From Toxotes chatareus (lineage: Eukaryota > Chordata > Actinopteri > Toxotidae), in assembly GCA_016801885.1 (NCBI GenBank), contig CM028895.1, forward strand, positions 910,001 through 974,000: a stretch of DNA of 64,000 bases, given 5' to 3'. The notes under the pieces were generated by a model. It was not told where the DNA came from and did no database searches. It was given only the letters and a program-made list of their open reading frames with translations. Shown piece by piece: positions 14,401 to 28,275 of this stretch (the first letter of the stretch is position 1; each line of letters starts with the position of its first letter). Position numbers and translations under genes: made by a program.

Positions 14401-15639
14401 GAGTGAAAAACAGGTCAGAGTCCCAGACTGAGGCTCAGACCTGTGAACCTGTGAATACTGGATCAAACCGAGGCTAAGAAACCTGCACTGTGATTACCCA
14501 GCTTCAGTGTGGAAATGTGTGCGTGTCAGTGTGTGTCTGTTTTACAGTCCAGTTGTTGCGTCTGTGCTGTAATGAGGCTGTGGACAGTACTCGTGTTGCT
14601 GTCTCCGCCTCATTAGACCCGGAGCTGAAGGTTTTCCATCAGCTCTGTCAGAGGACGTAGAACACGGCTCCTCTCCTCTGATGTTGGTTTGTTTGTTTTT
14701 TACTTTATCAAGCTGATTAAATATAAAACGGTGAGGGAGAATTTCTTTTCTTATCTTCTTATCTTGTCCTCTGGCATCTGAAAGAGTAATTACAGTCTCT
14801 GTTGTTTATTTCTTTTTCTTCTGTCTCTGGCTTTGAAAACATAGCCCAGGAGCCACGGCTTTGTCAGGGAAGAGGACGGGCCGCGCTTCCTCTGACCACT
14901 GAATACAATATACAGGAGTCATCTATTGCTGTGGCGTCTAACTCATTCACAGTCTCCAGCGGAGCATGAGGAGGCTTAAAGTAACAGCGTTTCCCTAGAA
15001 GGTTTGTGCACGTGTTAGTGTTGTGAGTCAGAATCTGCATATTTTAAACAAACAGCATTAATTCCATTAAACCCCTCAGTAAACAGAGATCTTCCCTCAT
15101 CCAGGAAACTTCCACCAGCACACATCCTGTGTGTGAGGTGGCTCAGCGCCGTCCCTCTTCACCACGTCTCAGGAGTGGGATGATGGAAGGTGAAGAGCTG
15201 GCAGCTCATCCATCTCCTGCAGGTTATCAGAGCAGGAGAGCGCTCTGAGTTATTAATGAAGAGACCGATGCACAGCGGGTTCTAGTCCACGGCTTCGAGA
15301 CACAAATACATTAAGAGAGGGTCTTTAATTAAAGCCTGCTAATTATAAAATCCACCTGGATCACTGGTTAAACAGATTATCCTCACACACACTGAGCTTT
15401 AAGTGCTCTGCTTCAGAAGTCATAAAGAATTCAGCTTTAAACAGATGATTTTGTTCTGTTGTAGTGTTCTGTTGCAATGACTGATGGGGAAATTACATGA
15501 TAAACACCTTATTTGTGTTGAATCTGTCTGTTTGTGTGTTTGTTTGTTGTTGTGAATGTCTGGACAAACATGTTGTGTGTAGGTTGTTTACAGTGAAACC
15601 AGAACAAATGGATGTGATGATGAACAGGAGCTAAAAGCA

Positions 15640-15860
15640 GAAGCAAACTCAGAACAACCAAACAGACGAACTGACAGAGAGTTCAAAGAACAGGTGAAAC
15701 ACATCAGGGCGGGACAGACAATCAGAGGCGGGAAACACACATACAACGGCACGAAGCAAAAACAACAACAGACACACAAGGTAGGTAACTTCAAAGTAAA
15801 ACAGGAAATAATAATCCCAAACAAAGAAACCCGACAACAAAGAGTCACTGAAGAGGCAGA
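15640..15860. mobile_element. Interspersed repeat, copy 1 of a family also at 31.6 kb
   Basis: It shares with 31535-31815 the phrases GGTGAAACACATCAGGGCGG, GACAGACAATC, GGCGGGAAACA and AAAGTAAAACAGGAA, in the same order and orientation. The family resembles a non-coding fish repeat. Its class is unknown to me. Confidence 0.55.
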
Positions 15861-16780
15861 TCATGACAATGGATGGTCCAAAAATACACAAAGACTTTCC
15901 TTATGAATAATTAAAAATATAAATATGATGTAAGAATCATTACAAATATCCAGATGAAAGAAAAACTCATCAATGACTCAGTCAATCTCCTCCACAGTTC
16001 AGTGAAGCTTCTGCAGTTTTTTCTGTGTGGATGAGCTGAAGGACAGAGAAACTGTCAGTACCTGTGTGGCCTTGAATCATTGCAGACTTTGCAAACTCTT
16101 CGTTTTCATAACACAAGTCAGCGACGACGAGACAAGAGGGTTCAAAAGTCAGAGATGGTGGATCATGAAATGTTTGAATGAAAAAGAGAACGAGTGAGAG
16201 GCTGGAACTTTAGGAATGAAAAGAGAATAAATTACAAAAACATTTTTCTCTTTGAGTTCAGTAAAAGCTTAAAAGTTGTTGTTGCACCTCAGTTGTCACG
16301 TAGGTGGCAAAAGGTCATTGACAAATTAAAACAAAATGCAAATTTTGTTGTCATTTACATTTAAGTTAAGTTTTATCAGTTTATTTTAATTTTTGGAACA
16401 TCTCTCAATTTTTTTTAAGGAAGTTGTCTTTCACCAAACATCATTCAACTTTCCCTCACAAGCAAAGGTTTTCCTGAGTCCTAAATATTTTTCCAGTAAC
16501 CAGAACAATGTGGCCGGTCACGATCCGGAGCGACTGCTCGGCACCGTGTCCTCAGGCCAGCAGGGTGCAGGCTTTGTGTCCTGAAGCTCCAGGAAACACA
16601 GGCTTACTTGTTGCTCATCTTGTGCCCAACGTTTAACAGATTTCAGTAGTTTTCCGCGGTGAAATGTTGCCAGCCTCCCACCAGCTGTCCTACGGATATA
16701 ACAAGTCACCAACTGGACACACAGAATCCTCAGTGGTGAAGGAGTGGTTGGACAGACTGGTGCAGAGATGCACACACAGC

Positions 16781-16828
16781 GTATTTACTTGGCAGGCTCA
16801 TCACATTAACAACCTGCCAAGTAAATAC
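16781..16828. repeat. Perfect 16-bp inverted repeat with 16-nt loop
   Basis: GTATTTACTTGGCAGG (16781-16796) is the exact reverse complement of CCTGCCAAGTAAATAC (16813-16828). Pairing does not extend outward. It may be a small hairpin RNA, the core of a short palindromic element, or chance. Confidence 0.9.
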
Positions 16829-19800
16829 TTGCTTTGGATCCATTTGTTCTGTAATAACTCATCAGTTCTCTGCAGAAGAACAGTGTTCAAATAAAACAAC
16901 AGCAGTTAAATACCTGTAACCATCACACAGCAACAAGATTGTGTGTGAGCTGCATTTTGTCATTTCACAGATGCGTTGCACATATTTCTGCATCACACAC
17001 CTTCTGCTTGTTGTACACACTAATTCCAGGTTTATGCAGAGGGAGCATTTGGAGTAAAACCTACTCCTGATCTTTGGGATCTTTACCTGATCCAATATTA
17101 ATTAGAAATTTGCTTTTTTCTTTGTGATAATCATCATTAGAAATGCATCTCTTCCACTGATTTTCACAGATTTTCTGCAGATGAATAACTTAAATCAGAT
17201 GAAAAGGGGTCATGATTAACATCAGGGTGCCAGACTTGTTTTTCTGTATTTATATTCAGGCTTTTTATATTTCCTCTCAAATGACCTTGTTACTTTTGAA
17301 GAGAGACTGAAAGAAACCGATTGCTTCTTGTTTTGGTTTCCCTGAAAATGATGTTCAAATCATCACCGGCGCTGAGGAGCGAGAGAAGAGTGTCTCTCCA
17401 ATGTTTCACTTGCCTCACGTCGAAGATGATGCTTTCTCCTCTCAATCTGTTTGGTTTTATTGCACTGATTGAACTCCATCACAGAGAGAAATACACAAGC
17501 ACCATCTGTGATGGATGCTGTGACAACAGGGAGTCTCAGAGTGATGAAGAGATCAAGACCGTCAGCGTGTTTGTGTGTGTGTGTGTGTCTGTGTGTGAAA
17601 CCTGTGCTATCCACTTTGTTTTATGTGATGTACTGCTGTCGATTCAGCTGCATTATCAGCGTGTAGGAAGAAATCCACGATGAATCTTCTGCTGGATCAA
17701 TACCACAAAAATATATGAACAAATAAATAGAACCATCACATGTTAGATCACATCCTACATGAGCTCTGCTGCTGTTGTGTGCGTGTGTAAAGACTGTGAT
17801 GATTACCATTTGAACTGTATTATAACATGTGATTACGTCTTTAACAGAGAATAGTAACAACTGTTAAAACCACACACGCAGCACACATACACATTTACAC
17901 ACTGAAGCTTTAAGCAGTCTGAGGAGATCACAGTAAAATATTCTGACGCTGATAAGGTCGTGTGTATGAACACGGATGTTAGAATGAACACGTCAGAACA
18001 CAGACTGTATTAACTCTGTTTTGGTGGTAAACTAGTTGACTAGTTGACATGAGTCTACTGTTCTGTGTGTAATTATACTTTGCTCGAAGAGTCTCTCCAT
18101 GTCACAAAGACTCCTGCTGGAGTTCATTACCCATCATCCTCTTCTCTTTTCTTCTCCTGCACCTTTTTAAAGGAGACGTGCGAAGAAAAAGGAAGTGACT
18201 TCTTTACATTTTCAGATTCCCTCTGATGTGAACAACAGGAGCAGAGATCAGTTTGCATCAAAGCCTTTACATTGTCAGGTCAGTTTCCATGGCTCAGAGG
18301 CAGTGTGTGTGTGTCCGTCCTCTCGTATTGGCAGCCGTGAGGACTCGAGCTCAGCAGGTGACGTGAACACAAAGGGTGTTGATCAACTTTCCTCTCTAAA
18401 AATAAAAAGACTGAGATTAGACACTTTGACTGGACAGGCTGTGTCCTGGAGAGAGCACTCCGAGGCAATTAACTCTGGAAGCTTTGACAATTTGATCTAT
18501 TCAAATGGACGTTTCAGCCATTTCAGCCTTTTAGGTGATTTCTATCCTGAATGATTAAGAAATGTAGCTGACTGAGTGACACTCGTACACAAACATGATT
18601 TATTTTTCAAAGACAGGTTGTTGTTTTTTTCTACCCAGAACTAACAACGTATAATTTATGTGTTGGGTTTTGTGTCTTCGTGTCTTTCCATGCTTGTCAT
18701 TGTGATTCGTCCTCGGTGCTAAACGTTGTTTGGTGATTTTGTTTTGGGATTTATTTCTTTTTCTTGCTCCCTTCAGGAATCTTGGATGGGTTTATATTGA
18801 TTTTCTACTTTTTCATTTTCAGCAGGTTTCCGTGTTTTTCAGATGATAGTATGAACCATTATAAAACTTCATCTGTGCACAGACTGCATCTCACAAGCTC
18901 AGTTTTCTCTGTCTGGACACAAATACCTCAGGTAGCAACGCTGCCTTGCCAGGTGTGTAACAACCAATCAGCATTTAGATGCTGATGTGAACCAAACCTT
19001 GTTAAAAACTACTGAAACCTGGTCTCATACATTTAGGAAGAAAACTCTGAAAGTGAACAGTAACTTTATCACCTAAAATTCAATCATAAACTAATATTGG
19101 ACAAAGTTTAGTTGAGTTTATTTTTTATTCGTCTGTGCCTGGCACAGGACAGGTAGTTCATCCTCAGGCCTGAGAGAACACAATAAGCACAATGAAAAAT
19201 GATGGGATGACACTGCCAGGCTACAGGTTCTGCAGCCAATAAAGAGCCTAAACACACTGTGTGAAGTCTGCACAGCCAATAAACAGTCAGCCAACAGCTC
19301 TTCCACCTTCACTCTGACATTAACTGTTTCTGATTTTCAGTTTAAAATATGTTCTGGAGATTCTGGGTTTTCACCCGAAAGCTTTGGTGAAAACATCCCT
19401 GATGTACCTGAGGGAGTTCATGTGGCTGGTCAGCTTTTGCAGGAACAGCCAGACAAAGTGGTGCATTTCTCACTTCAGCTGGACTGAGGATATTTCAGCT
19501 TGTTGCATGTTGGTGTGTAAAAAGCCTTTTTTCAAACAGTTGGGGAGATTTAAAAAAAAAAAAAAAAAAAGAAAGAAAAGGCAAAGTTGGAAAAAAAGAA
19601 CATGAATTTTTGATCAACATCTTTAATTTTGTTGTAGTTTTAATGACAGCCATTTGGAAGCCTGAACTTTTCTAGACATCACCCGGGGGAGCTGCAACGC
19701 AAATGTCCGAATCAGTCGGACCGGACATTAAACAAAGTCACAAGACACATGGATTTGCACCAGCGACCCACAGCTAACCGTCCTGACAGAGTCAAAAACA

Positions 19801-20879
19801 AAGGAAGCTAATCACGATTAGCCAAACAACCGTCTCTGTAGCTGACTGTGTCATATGGCTAGCTTGTTCAGTGACAGTGAGCTAGCTAGCTAGGAGAGCA
19901 ATTGAGACTGATTAGCATTAGGGGCTAGCATGTCGGCAGCTGCTTCACTAGCTTGTGTAGCTTGCTTTTTCATGAGAGCTGCCCATGCACGCATCCTGAC
20001 TCAAACACTGGAGAGGAGAACATGAAGACCACTTTTATTTTAAACTTAACTTTGAAATAAAACTGCCCACTAAAACTCAGAGAGTCAGAGGACGCCCTGG
20101 AGTTCAACCTGGAGAAGCTGAGAAAGTTTTGCTTGACGTCATACGTGTTTTGTGTGTTCTGATGGGAAGTGACAACCTGGCGACCAGCAACAACCTTTGT
20201 CAAGCTGAAGCACAGAACTGTTTCCTTCTCTCAACTAAAAGTACTTCAGACAAAATGGAGAACAGCTCAGGAAACTCATCCATCAGTGCATCAGTGCAGC
20301 TTCACTGTGAGAAAATAACAGTTAAAATAAAGCATCCAAGGACAACAGCAAGGACTAAGAACAGAATCTTAAGAATTAATGTACAACATTACATGACCCT
20401 GAGCAAGGTTTCTGCAAAAACAAATTAAAAGTAGAGAGACAGCTTTGCATCTTGGTACCTGGGGTGAAAACTCAATGGTGCTTGGCAACCATATTTTAAT
20501 TTAACTGTTCCCCCAGACTCTACATTCACACTGATCCTGTTCTCTCTAATAATCCACAACCAGCTGAACCACTAAGAGGAAGCTGGAATGACCAATGAGA
20601 GAGATCACACTGATGAAACCCTCTGACTCTGACCCTCTGTGTGTTTGGGCTCATTGTGCTGCTGCAGAATGAATCCGTGATCAGACGCCTCCTGATGGTA
20701 TCGTGTGAGGGAAAAGACTCTAAAGCTTTGCTGCATACACACTGCTGGCATGACAGAAAACAGATGATGACTCACAAATTGCACTACCCACATTCAGACT
20801 GTCCCATTGCACCATTAGTGTTCCGTCGGTTGTGTGTTGTTGTTGTTGTTGTTGTCTTTGTTGTTGTACCACAGGAGAG

Positions 20880-20956
20880 GAAGAAAAACCGGAGTCAAAT
20901 TCCTTGTTTGTATGTACAAACTTGGCCAATAAATCTGATTCTGATTCTGATTCTGG
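20880..20956 (+). mobile_element. 3' end of an L2/CR1-type LINE with hexamer tail
   Basis: The sequence GGAGTCAAATTCCTTG, then ACTTGGCCAATAAA (AATAAA at 20928-20933), then about 3.5 copies of TCTGAT at 20934-20955 is the typical 3' tail of fish L2-like retrotransposons. A (GTT)n run at about 20832-20868 lies just upstream. The element is heavily 5' truncated. Confidence 0.6.
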
Positions 20957-21394
20957 AGGAATAAGCCATCATTGTGTTCTTTGCCTCGGCTTCAGCCACT
21001 ATTTTCCTGTATCTCTTCTCCATGTATTGTTGCCTCCATCACGGCATCACTTCCTCCGGCTCCTTTTCAGTCTGTGACAATGCTGCACATGATGACACAT
21101 ACAGTAAAAGCTTGGTACAATCACTGTTTGTGCTGCTTTGCTTGTCTGGAGGCTTCTGCTCGTTTCCTGTCTTGCTCTCCAATAACCTGCTCTTCGGCTC
21201 TCCTGGGAGCAGTTGAAGTACAGCCCGTCTCCGCCTCTCTCAGGATAATATGCATTCATGAAACAAAGCGGTTCTCCCCTGCATCCCTGCTGAACAGGCC
21301 TTTCTCTGCAGCCGCTGCATCTCAATTGAAATTTCACACCTTTTGGCTTCCATCAAAAGCTCAGGGGGGATTTGAAATCACTGTTGTTACCAAG

Positions 21395-21570
21395 AGGACC
21401 TTGGAGAAAGGGAAAATTAATTATCTGGCCCTCACCAAACATCAGCTTCATCTGTCACACATTGGCCCTGAAATGATCATTTGTGCTGAAAAAGCTGCAG
21501 CAGGTGATTTCAAAGGTTGCACAGTTAATCAGATTCATTTATCAAATCTTTTTAATTGATTAATGAAAGT
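21395..21570. promoter_or_regulatory. Candidate conserved non-coding element
   Basis: Unique sequence with ATTAATTATC at 21416-21425, then TTAATCAG and TTAATTGATTAATG, a cluster of homeodomain-type cores. A chance open frame crosses it. Confidence 0.22.
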
Positions 21571-23582
21571 AACAGTGGAAGCCTCCGTCTCCAGCAGGAT
21601 GGACCGCAGCACCAGTTTCTTTTCTGCTTCCACCTTTATTTGATTTTATTTTCCTCTTCATTGTGTTTCAGATGATGTGTTTGTGTATTTGATGTGTTAC
21701 ATAAGACTCTGCATTATGAATTATGACCTGTGTGTCGTCCTGGAGGACAGTTACAAACAGCATATCTTCTTGTTTAATTCTGACTTCTTGTTAAACAATT
21801 TTCAGTCATTTTCATGATTCACTCACACTCATAATGAATAATAGATTACAATGAGGAAAAAATGGTCTTATAAGCGCAGCAGACACCGGCTGCATCATGA
21901 AGCGTGGTGTAATGTGCGGCATCCGTCGACAGCACACACACAACACTGAAGTCGCACAGAGCACACATGAAAACATGGCTGCGTTTGTGAGGAGCTGATG
22001 CTCATGGATGCTGTGATGCATCCTGACGAGCCGGGATTGTCTCTCTATCAGCTGCTTATTGTTTTTATCGTTGTGTCTTCAGTTAGTATATCCTCTGTGT
22101 TCTGTGGTGCCGTGGTCTCGAAATTGCTTGTTATTTCTTTTACATGTCGCCTGCTTATTGCCTGAGTCTCAGATCGAAGCCGATGGCGGCGGTGGTGACC
22201 CCACCAAGCGTGACGCGTTGCACCGAGACTTGACACCGATGAGAAAATGAGGGAGGCGGTCCGTCGGCAGATCATCTGAGCCTACAGACAGATTAATCTG
22301 AGCGTGATGGAGAGAAGATTGACGTGAAAGGACGAGCAGAGACGAGCAGACGGTCCAAGACGACCTCACACACAACTAATGAACACACACACAAACATGC
22401 AACAAGTGGTGATATGAAGTGATGATGAGCAGGAGATGAGAAGCAGCAGATACAGGAACTGTTCAGAGACGAGAGGCTTTTTAAGGTTGCAGTTAACCTT
22501 GGACACCATGGTTCACAGCACAATGTGTGGGTGCAGGAGAAGGACACTCATACACCCTCTTGACAGGACACAGGGATGTAAATGGGCTCAAATGAGCTCC
22601 AAACCTTGACTCGTGCTATTGAAATGGAGCCTCCTTCCACTGGACGTTTTGTCCTCTATAATGTCCCCATTAGTTCGTCCTCAGACAGGCTGCTGAAGAG
22701 TACAACAAGGCCAAAGCAGGGTTTCACAAAGGACTCCTCCTCCCTGTACTCCAGCTGGTTCAGACTGTACGTCCTGACACTTCCTCCTCACAGAAAAGAA
22801 AAGATGACAAAAATTAATGTTCTGTGAAAACAGATGGATGATTTTACTCTGCCGAGCGAGCAGCCGCTAACCAGCTGATTTAGAAGGAGCTGTTCCCCGC
22901 TGCAGTGAAGAGACAGTCCGCTGTCACCTCGCCTTATGTCAAACAAATTTAAGAATCTTGCTGCTGTGGGCTCACAGGCTCTGAGGGCTGGGTATGTTTA
23001 TGAAAACACACAGTATCCCAACGTGAACTGGGCTTTCAGTTTTTAACACCGTGAACCCCAAACAAAAGCAGGGATGCAGCTCAGCATCGTGTCCAGCACC
23101 CAGCTCTGTGAGCGGGCGCGACATGACCGAGCCTCCAGCATCATGAACCCCCCGTGTTACAGTATATAACAGCATGTTGTGACAGCGGTTCGTTGTTGTG
23201 TTGCCAATAATTAAGGGTTTTATCTTTTGTGACCTGCTTCTGTGTGTGTGTGTGTGTGTGCGTCCACACGCTCGTCCTTGTCCTCAGCATCCTGAGCGTT
23301 GAGTGCATGTGAAGTGAACAAAGGCAGCCATGTTTCTTATCCTTCATGTATAATAGATGACGCTGGCAGGTGGTCAGCGCTGAAACCCAAACAGCAGGAC
23401 AACGAAGCGAGGACTGAAATATTTAGTGCTGCTCGGGAAAAAAACTGAATCTGTGTGACATTTGTACAAATAAGCATGGACACTGGAAGAAGACAGCACA
23501 GAACACAATATATCCCGGGCCTCTCACACACATTCTCCTTCCACACACACATTTTCACATCCGCACACAGAATGTGTTGATA

Positions 23583-23652
23583 TTCATATACAGTCAGAAA
23601 GTTTCAGACTCCTTCGCTGTTTTCACGTTGGTTTGTTGCAGCATTTTTCCTC
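23583..23652. mobile_element. Terminal fragment of a Tc1-like DNA transposon (tentative)
   Basis: TACAGTCAGAAAGTTTCAGA followed by CTCCTTCGCTGTTTTCACG, TTGGTTTGTTGCAGCATTTT resembles the common fish Tc1-type terminus (cagtgcct...gtattcagaccccttcactttt). No second terminus was found. Confidence 0.4.
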
Positions 23653-25559
23653 CTCCTCCTATTTTTGGCTCCCTGTCCCGATTCTGACCCCTCCTCCTAA
23701 GGAAAGGAACAGTACGTACATTTTGTTTTGTCTGAATTTAAAACGTGCTTTGAAAAGAGAAAACTGTGAAATGTAGTTCAGGTCACACAGATTACTGTGG
23801 ATGCTCCCTTCTTTACATGGAAGTGAACAAATAAAGACGTCAAAAGGAAATAAAGGTAGAACGACAGTTAGGTGACTCAGCAATGAGGGAGAGGTTCAGA
23901 TAATCCTGAATCACCCTCCACACTCACAGCAGGTCTCACATCTTTTGTGCTTTATTACCTTCTCTACCATTTTGTGTGTGCGTGTGTTTGTGTGTAGCGT
24001 CTGCATGCTCTGCTGCTGCTCTATAATAATCAAAGCTACAAACTCACAGTCAGCTCTGAGCCACACACTCCAAACCACCCTGGTAACCTCAGGTTTGTTC
24101 CTTAAATCGCTCCCTCTTGTGTCTAAACTACAGCTTAAATAAGTAATTACCTGAATCTCTGCCTCCCTGTTGGTGTCTGACCTCAGCGTGAAAAAAAAAA
24201 GGAAATCACATGTCGATGTTGATTGTCCACAATGACACAAATCCATGGAGTTTCCTGATGTAAGAATATACAGAACATAAAATAGAATCTTCACAGATTC
24301 TGCTGGTTCCTGAACCGGAGCCTGATCTCGTCTCCTCTGTTCTGTATTTTAGATCATGCAGTTGCCAAGAAGCCACAGGTTCAAGGCCCTGAGTGAACAC
24401 GCAGTGACGATGTACAGTCGGCTCCTCCAGTCGTCAGAAATGAAGCTCCAGTCTGTAGCGACCTTAAGCATAAACATCCTGAGCTGCTTTCTGGGAACAT
24501 CGAACAGGAGCGTACAACTGGGAGCATAAACACATTTATTCATTCCTCCTCAGGTTTGGTGGGAAACCAAAACAAAAAGCTGCGAGTTCACTCAGGTCCT
24601 TCTGTGCACAGAGGACATTTCTGGTGGTTTTCACTACTCGAGGACAGTTTGACAGTTTTTCAAACTGCTGCTGCATGCGTCTGCTTTTCAGAAGGATAAA
24701 CAGTCTTTACTCCTCCTCTGCTCTGAGGGGCTGTTGTTAAATGGTCCTCCAGGTTTTTCAAAGACTCTTGAATCAAGCATGTGGATGAAGAAGTATTCAG
24801 CGTTCAGCACGATAAAAACATTTCCAACCACTGAGGGAGATTTAAGGTGAGCACAGAGAAACTCTCCTCCCTCAGCACATGAATGTGAGAACAAACATCG
24901 TTCTGCAAACATCACAGTCACGGAAAAATAAAAAAAACATTAACTGTAAAATTACAGGTTATTGTGTGACATCCTGATGAACCGCATAATTTCCCATTTA
25001 ATCAAATGTGTACATCAACCTCTTGCATAAGACTGTATGTAGGAAGAGTCAGTGTACTGTGACAGCTGCTTCATACTGCATATTCTAATTATTTCCTGTG
25101 AATGAAGGTCAGGCTGTGGTCGGTGCTGTTTTTCTGCTTTGCAGAGTCGACAGTTTTATAATAGTGCTGCTGTTTCCACAGTGGCTCCTCGATCCAGGCT
25201 CCTCTCAGAGCATCCTCTCTCCTCAGAGCCACTTTTAGGTGACAAGAACGTCCTTTAATGACGATGGACCTCGGTTGGTTCCTGGGTCACAGGCCGAAGG
25301 ACAGAGGAGTGATGACAGGAGGAAGCAGAATTAGCTGAATAGAAAGCACTCACCGGCTCCGGCTGCCCGTCGCTGCTCTGACCTCAGGACAGAATAGCTG
25401 CTCCTTCAGCCTGACAAAGGCCAGTTTTAACCGTTTCCATGGTGACCCTGACTGCTGGGAGGCCACCTCAAACACTGGGAGCTCTACACTTCACAGTGGT
25501 TACCATCATTAAGAGAAGTGCTCTTTGCAACCCTTCACCTCTGACGTCAGGGACTCTAT

Positions 25560-25990
25560 CACAGCGTGCTCGCTCTCCTCAGGCCCGTCAAAGGCTCCGC
25601 TGATCACTGGCTGTTTTCAGATGCGTGATACAAACAGGAGACGAGCACAAGCTTCTGGTTCATTATTCCATGTTGCACCACGTTGCATTAGCTAAAAGCA
25701 GTCCCTGACAGAGCTGTGATCACCGATGTACAGACAACAGTCACTTTTTATGCAGATGACTCCCACATCTACATCCACGTGTAGCGTAACATCGTCCTCT
25801 GGAAAATCCTGTAGGTGTTTTCTCTCCACAGGTTGGAAGCTGCTTATCTAAATCATCATCTTTGCTTTCTTCACTGAAAGTCTTCCATCATGTTCAGATT
25901 TCACGGAGCTGTCACTCCTCAGCAGCCTTCGTCCGTGACCTTGTTGCTTTGAGTAATAAACCTGGAGATGATTCTCACAGTTACTGGGTG
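25560..25990 (+). pseudogene. Relic of a non-LTR retrotransposon reverse transcriptase
   Basis: At 25743-25781 one frame reads TFYADDSHIYIHV, the reverse-transcriptase catalytic motif (F/Y-A-D-D) of L2-like LINEs, and then a stop. Flanking sequence resembles the surrounding polymerase region only vaguely and is broken by stops and frameshifts, so this is a long-dead copy. The limits are approximate. Confidence 0.5.
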
Positions 25991-26639
25991 TCTCTGTAGA
26001 TTACTGTGGAAGCAGTGACCTTTGAAAAACTCCTTCACCTCCTGTACGTTCACATGCACCGGTCTCTGCTATAGTAACAACAAGCTGATGTATTTAACTG
26101 CTGAAGGTTTCCATGTCATCAGAGGACTCAACCTGAGAAAAGCCACGTGTACGCTGTACCTCATACATCATCACTGCGCTCGTTTGCTCAGGATGTATTT
26201 CCAACCATCAGATGAACATGTGTCTCCCCTCAGCACTGAAACCAAACCTTTGCCTTTTCCCTCTGAGCTGCACTGAAACAGAGGAACTCTGATAGAGAGC
26301 TTGTTTTCCTCTCATCTGTATCTCACCCTCTCTTCTCATTTCCCATCGGTGTGAGCAAGGACGCACTGTGCCGCCTCGTGGGCCCTCCCGGCTCCAGCTG
26401 CTGCCCTGCAGCCAGAGGTGAGTCACCCAGGAGAGAACCTTTCATCCTCCTTCTGCTCCTCACCCAGAGAGGTGTGTGTCCACTGGGAGGACGCAAGGCT
26501 GCAGCAGCATCAACAGCTGAAGGACGACTTTGGGACGACTGTAATCTCGTCGATAAACCCTTTAATATCACTCCGGTAAATGTCAGGTCTGAACTCGTTT
26601 CTGCCAAAATTTCATTATTAGAAATGAATGAAGTTCTGT

Positions 26640-26830
26640 TTTAATTAGTGAGTCTGGGTCACAGTGAACAACACTCAGTCATTACAATTCATCTTCACCT
26701 GTTATCATTATGTTTAATGAGTGGACAGGTCCCCGGCACGTTGTTTACCTCCCAGATCTGTGCTGGTTATTAATGAGCAATTTATTATGTCATCTGCAAT
26801 TCACTCATGATTCATTATTCATACTGAATC
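26640..26830. promoter_or_regulatory. Candidate conserved non-coding element
   Basis: AT-rich unique sequence with TAATTAG, TTTAATGAG, TTATTAATGAGC and CATTATTCAT. The assignment rests on composition and motif density only. Confidence 0.2.
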
Positions 26831-28059
26831 CTCTCATCAGGTCAAGTTCCACTTCACACCAAACAAGGCTCCATCTTCACTTAAATCCCGGATTAAACAA
26901 ATACAAGAAGGTTTCAAAGAGGAAATGCAGACGAGTGGATCAGTTTGAATTAGAAAGCCAACACAGCAAAAGCACATTTCAATTTAATGCTGATTAAAAT
27001 GACTGAAAATGAACTTAAACAAACATCAGCACTGAACTAAGAGTACAGCACACACCAAGCAGAAAATAAGCAGCTGTGAAAGTGGAAATGAAAACAAGAG
27101 TCACAGAAAGTTCTGCAGAACAAGGAGCAGGAGTGAGTGGAAAGGTCTGAGGAGGTGAGCAACAGGAAGCACAAGAAGAAGAACTGGTTCGCCAGGATGT
27201 TCATACGAGGCTCTGGACAAACTGTGGTAGGGGGATTGTTCACGGGCCCAAGTTAGGAGCAATAATAATAAAAGTACTTACTCCAGACATTACCTTTACC
27301 CTGTCAGCTCCACAGCACGAAGTCCATGTGCATCCAGCTGAGCCCATCTGTGAACAGAGCACGTCATCTGTACATAAACGATGCATGTGGGATGTTCACA
27401 AATAAATCATCACTTTTCAAGTTCAAAATGATTTTAACCCTAATCTGAGCCCATACCTGAGGTTGTTCACTGGCAGCTGTCTGTGGAGGTGGATCTCTCT
27501 CTCTCTACCCACGGTGAGTTTTTCCTCGTCTCAGAGAGAAAACGGCGTCGTCAGCGTAAACATGGACAGCAGAGTGTCCTTCAGCATGGGGAACCATCGT
27601 TGATGTGTCTGTAAATCCCCCTGAAACCTGAAACCCTCCACATTAAAATGTTTGAAAATAAAATTCATGGAAGAAGAAGGGATTCAGAGGTAAAACTTTC
27701 TTTTCGAAGTTGATTAAGGCTGAACATCGTGCGTCGTTCGGAGGATGATGCATTTCACATTAACAGCCACGCTCAGTGAGTCACAGGTAAATCCTGTTCA
27801 GCCCTGTTCTCAACACTGTGTGTGAACTGTTGTTTGCATGTTGCCAAAATCCACTTCAGGTGAGCTTTTCTTCCGTTCCCTAACGAGCTAATCTGACACA
27901 CGTGGCGTCCTGCAGACTGATCGTCTCTGCCTCAGCACTGGTGCTAACGTGAGTGTGAGAGGAGGACAATGAGAGCAGCAGTCTCTTATTCTGAAAGGAG
28001 CAAATCCAGGCTCCATGGGAAGAGGGGACAGTCACACCTGACTGGAAACACAGTGTGTA

Positions 28060-28275
28060 ACCTAATGAAATAGATTTGCCTGAACTGAATCTGCCTTTTT
28101 ACAACAGCATCATGACACGAGGGCTCTTTCCTCATGGTTACAAGGCAAATCTCATTTTATCAGCTGAGCTGAACAGTTTCACTCCAGCCCACTGGAGAAA
28201 CTACCAGATTTACAGTGAGCTGACAAACTGGACGCTGGCAGCTCAGTCCTGTGCATCTTTATGCAAACTTGACTA
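28060..28275. promoter_or_regulatory. Candidate conserved non-coding element
   Basis: Unique, CpG-poor stretch ending in an octamer-like TTTATGCAAAC (28257-28267). The assignment rests on composition only. Confidence 0.2.

Larger units (their letters stand above)
9796..20830. other. Gene-free intergenic region
   Basis: Contents seen: the 48-bp duplication at 11385, the interspersed repeat at 15640, the perfect hairpin at 16781, a short GT tract at 17572-17588, A-rich runs at 10018-10030 and 19553-19570, and a GCTAGC-rich patch at about 19855-19950. No coding exon was recognised. Confidence 0.6.

Noticed and set aside
16781..16828. Hairpin as a definite microRNA gene
   Set aside because: The stem is only 16 bp with no extension, shorter than a normal pre-miRNA, and no known miRNA was recognised, so it is listed only as an inverted repeat.
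20972..21559. 195-codon + strand open frame
   Set aside because: There is no recognisable domain, it overlaps open frames in other phases, and its composition is like random translated DNA. The underlying DNA may instead be regulatory.
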